Source of the DNA: Candidatus Thorarchaeota archaeon
GTDB taxonomy: Archaea; Asgardarchaeota; Thorarchaeia; Thorarchaeales; Thorarchaeaceae
Assembly: GCA_023134215.1 (NCBI GenBank)
Contig: JAGLUV010000101.1
Coordinates: 1-8,654, forward strand
Direction of reading: 5' to 3'
DNA: 8,654 bases
Made by a program: the position numbers and the translations under genes. How positions within the stretch are numbered: position 1 is the stretch's first letter; the number at the start of each line of letters is the position of its first letter. The notes below the pieces were generated by a model, which did no database searches, was not told the origin of the DNA, and saw nothing but the letters and a program-made list of their open reading frames with translations. Below are positions 6,864-8,654 of the stretch, piece after piece.

Positions 6864-7706
6864 ATGAACCACACATCAGAAGTTGCAATAGCCATACGCA
6901 GAACTCCATGGGAAACCCTCACAGAGGCTCTCTCTAAGCTCCTTACCCCTCCCACTCCGAAAGGTCAAATAGATCGCGTGATAATCAAGCCATCCATCTA
7001 CAATCCGCATTTCGCAGGAAACACAAGTTCAGATCTAGTTGGTGCTCTTATCCGTCTGTTCAAGACTCTCGCTCCTGTGCTGGTCGTGGAGAGTGATAAT
7101 CCCCTCAGAAACGCGGAAGATGCGTTTCAGCAGGCTTCATATCGTGCGCTTGAAGGGAAAACAACAACACTGGTCAACCTCTCGAAATCGGATTTGACTC
7201 CCGTGAAAATGGCTGGGCATCTCTTTGAGAACAAGCCAATGCCTACTCTGCTGACCGGGTCTCGCATGCTAATCAATGCGGCGACAATAAAAGTTGATCC
7301 CGGGATTTCAGTCATTGGAGCCAGTATGAAGAACCTTTTTGGACTACTGCCGGAGATTGACAAGTCAATCTATCATGACCGCATTGATGACGCTCTGGTC
7401 GATCTTCTTCAGGCTTTCAGGCCAAATTTAACAGTCGTTGATTTGACAGAGATTGCAATAGGACGGCGAGAAGAGGGACAGGTTGCCAAGGTTGGAGGTG
7501 TGGTAGTAGGCATAGACCCTGTTGCAGTTGATACATTCTGCTGTGACCTCGTAGGAATTGATCCTTTCAATGTTCCTTACATAGTCAAGGCATATGAATT
7601 GGGTCTAGGAGAAGCGCTAATCGATCGAATCAAGATTCGTGGAACTGAGTATCAGAAGCAGAAAATCTATGACAGTTTGAAGACCCAGCTGCCTCCCCGG
7701 AAATAA
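6864..7706 (+). CDS. DUF362 domain-containing protein
   Basis: A 280-residue protein covering a complete DUF362 domain. Family features in order are: VIIKPSIYNP (39-48) near the start, the TSSDLVGALI helix, VVESDNPLRNAEDAF (74-88) before the A-S-Y segment, LINAATIKVDPG (136-147), MKNLFGLLPEIDKSIYH (155-171) with the K-N-x-x-G core, VVDLTEIAIGR (191-201), and GIDPVAVDTF (216-225) followed by a KAYELGLGE helix. No Cys-rich 4Fe-4S module is appended, unlike many relatives that carry ferredoxin domains. The biochemical function of the family is poorly defined. There is no Shine-Dalgarno sequence before the ATG, and the TATA-like CTTAAAG about 30 nt upstream fits leaderless initiation. It is divergent from the E1-like gene, and the aminotransferase gene follows after 75 nt on the same strand. 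Confidence 0.88.
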   Translation: MNHTSEVAIAIRRTPWETLTEALSKLLTPPTPKGQIDRVIIKPSIYNPHFAGNTSSDLVGALIRLFKTLAPVLVVESDNPLRNAEDAFQQASYRALEGKTTTLVNLSKSDLTPVKMAGHLFENKPMPTLLTGSRMLINAATIKVDPGISVIGASMKNLFGLLPEIDKSIYHDRIDDALVDLLQAFRPNLTVVDLTEIAIGRREEGQVAKVGGVVVGIDPVAVDTFCCDLVGIDPFNVPYIVKAYELGLGEALIDRIKIRGTEYQKQKIYDSLKTQLPPRK

Positions 7707-7770
7707 TATAATCTTGGTGTAAATAGTAGATTTGTTCTCAACGACTGTGAACTGACACTGGCAACAAAAG

Positions 7771-7775
7771 GGTGA
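7771..7775 (+). promoter_or_regulatory. Shine-Dalgarno sequence selecting a TTG start for the aminotransferase
   Basis: GGTGA, a common archaeal ribosome-binding sequence, lies 6 nt before the TTG at 7782. The next in-frame ATG (7803) is 27 nt away, too far to use it. Its TGA is also the in-frame stop codon that bounds the open frame upstream, so no longer start is possible. Confidence 0.55.
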
Positions 7776-7781
7776 ACTGAA

Positions 7782-8654
7782 TTGGATTGGACTTCACACA
7801 TTATGGAACGCATTCCCGCTTCTGGCACCTTGAGGATGTTTGAACTGGCCAAGAAACTCGAGGCCAAGGGTCGCAAGATTTACCACCTTGAGGTGGGGGA
7901 ACCCGACTTTCCCACTCCCGCAAATGTGGTGGAAGCAGGAATAAAGGCACTCAACGAAGGGCATACCAAGTATGTTTCCTCTCGTGGAGCTCCTCCGCTT
8001 CTCGACGCAATAACTGATTACTACAATCAACGAAATATCAAAATTGACAGCCAAGAGAATATTATCGTTACACCCGGAGCCAAGCTGGCTCTGTTTAGTG
8101 GAATCATGGCTGCCATTGATAGTGGCGATGAGGTTCTATGTCTGTCTCCCGCATGGCCAACATATCGCGTTATGATACGCATGGTCGGAGCCAAACCCGT
8201 AGATGTTTCGATGAGTCCGGACTTCCAGCTTGATGAAGAGGCTCTCAAGAACGCCATGACGAGAACAGTAACTGCATTAATCATCAACAGTCCGTCGAAT
8301 CCAACAGGCGGGGTATTGACAAAGGAGCACCTCAAAATCATTTATGACTTAGCCTGCGATCATGACTTTGTCGTCTTCAGTGACGAAATATACGAATCAT
8401 TGGTCTATGATGGCTTCCGTCAGGCATCCATGCTTGATGTCGACCCGGACATGAAGCGGAGCCTGATTGTCAACGGGTTCTCGAAATCATACGCTATGAC
8501 TGGATGGCGGTTGGGATATGCTATAGGTAATCGGAAGACGATAGATAACATGGTCCGAATACAGCAGAACACCACCTCTTGTGCTGCAGACTTCTCGCAG
8601 ATTGCTGCTGTAGAGGCTCTAAGAGGGGACCAGACCTCGATCGAAAAGATGAGG
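7782..8654 (+). CDS. Class I PLP-dependent aminotransferase, aspartate-aminotransferase-like (3' end outside window)
   Basis: The first 291 codons of a fold-type I aminotransferase that runs off the right edge; relatives have about 380-400 residues, so roughly a quarter is missing. The N-terminal LEVGEPDFPTP (36-46) is the substrate-side signature of the AspAT-like subgroup. SPSNPTGG (170-177) holds the PLP-contacting Asn173. FSDEIYESLVYDG supplies Asp201, which pairs with the pyridine nitrogen, and Tyr204. SKSYAMTGWRLGY carries the Schiff-base Lys235 and phosphate-binding Arg243. All key PLP residues before the cut are present. The likely reaction is transfer of an amino group between aspartate or another amino acid and 2-oxoglutarate in the cytoplasm; exact substrate cannot be told, since aromatic and alanine aminotransferases share these motifs. 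The start is taken as TTG because of GGTGA upstream; ATG at 7803 would shorten it by seven residues. Confidence 0.92.
   Translation, partial: MDWTSHIMERIPASGTLRMFELAKKLEAKGRKIYHLEVGEPDFPTPANVVEAGIKALNEGHTKYVSSRGAPPLLDAITDYYNQRNIKIDSQENIIVTPGAKLALFSGIMAAIDSGDEVLCLSPAWPTYRVMIRMVGAKPVDVSMSPDFQLDEEALKNAMTRTVTALIINSPSNPTGGVLTKEHLKIIYDLACDHDFVVFSDEIYESLVYDGFRQASMLDVDPDMKRSLIVNGFSKSYAMTGWRLGYAIGNRKTIDNMVRIQQNTTSCAADFSQIAAVEALRGDQTSIEKMR

Noticed and set aside
4251..6866. The 8-mer TTGACATG at the starts of both the pseudo-GTPase (4252-4259) and DUF362 (6859-6866) genes
   Set aside because: Three of the eight bases are the start codon itself, and two occurrences of the remaining five can be chance. 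There is no wider similarity around them.

Overview
The window reads as archaeal chromosomal DNA, most likely from an Asgard archaeon; a Thorarchaeia-like lineage is my best guess. This is inferred from gene content and start-site architecture, not from a marker gene. The pointers are: several genes with no Shine-Dalgarno sequence and an AT-rich TATA-like element about 25-30 nt before the start codon (leaderless archaeal transcription), an archaeal RimI-type N-acetyltransferase, a MoeB/UbaA-type E1-like enzyme, a protein with a degenerate Ras-like GTPase fold, and a very long coiled-coil protein ending in a TrmB/PLD-like domain. Base composition looks near-balanced and even throughout. I see no mobile element, tRNA, rRNA or CRISPR array.

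Layout: (1) 1-3248, plus strand: 3' part of a giant, almost proline-free helical protein, open at the left edge. (2) 3249-4122, minus strand: a two-gene unit made of a membrane-anchored zinc-ribbon protein followed by RimI, both with good Shine-Dalgarno sequences. (3) 4257-5773, plus strand: a Ras-fold pseudo-GTPase, then an acidic disordered protein with an N-terminal helical module, an eight-proline run and an Arg-rich tail. (4) 5781-6803, minus strand: the E1-like enzyme. (5) 6864-7706, plus strand: a DUF362 protein, divergent from the E1 gene across a 60-bp gap with one TATA-like element at its centre. (6) 7782 to the right edge, plus strand: a class I PLP aminotransferase starting at TTG and cut by the window end.

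The window is gene-dense. The longest gene-free stretch is about 134 bp, and the two convergent gene ends are separated by 0 and 7 bp. The RimI, E1, DUF362 and aminotransferase genes belong to recognisable families. The unusual material is the giant coiled-coil protein and the adjacent pair of pseudo-GTPase and acidic polyproline protein, which could form a lineage-specific cytoskeletal, membrane or scaffolding module. That functional reading is inference from sequence character alone.
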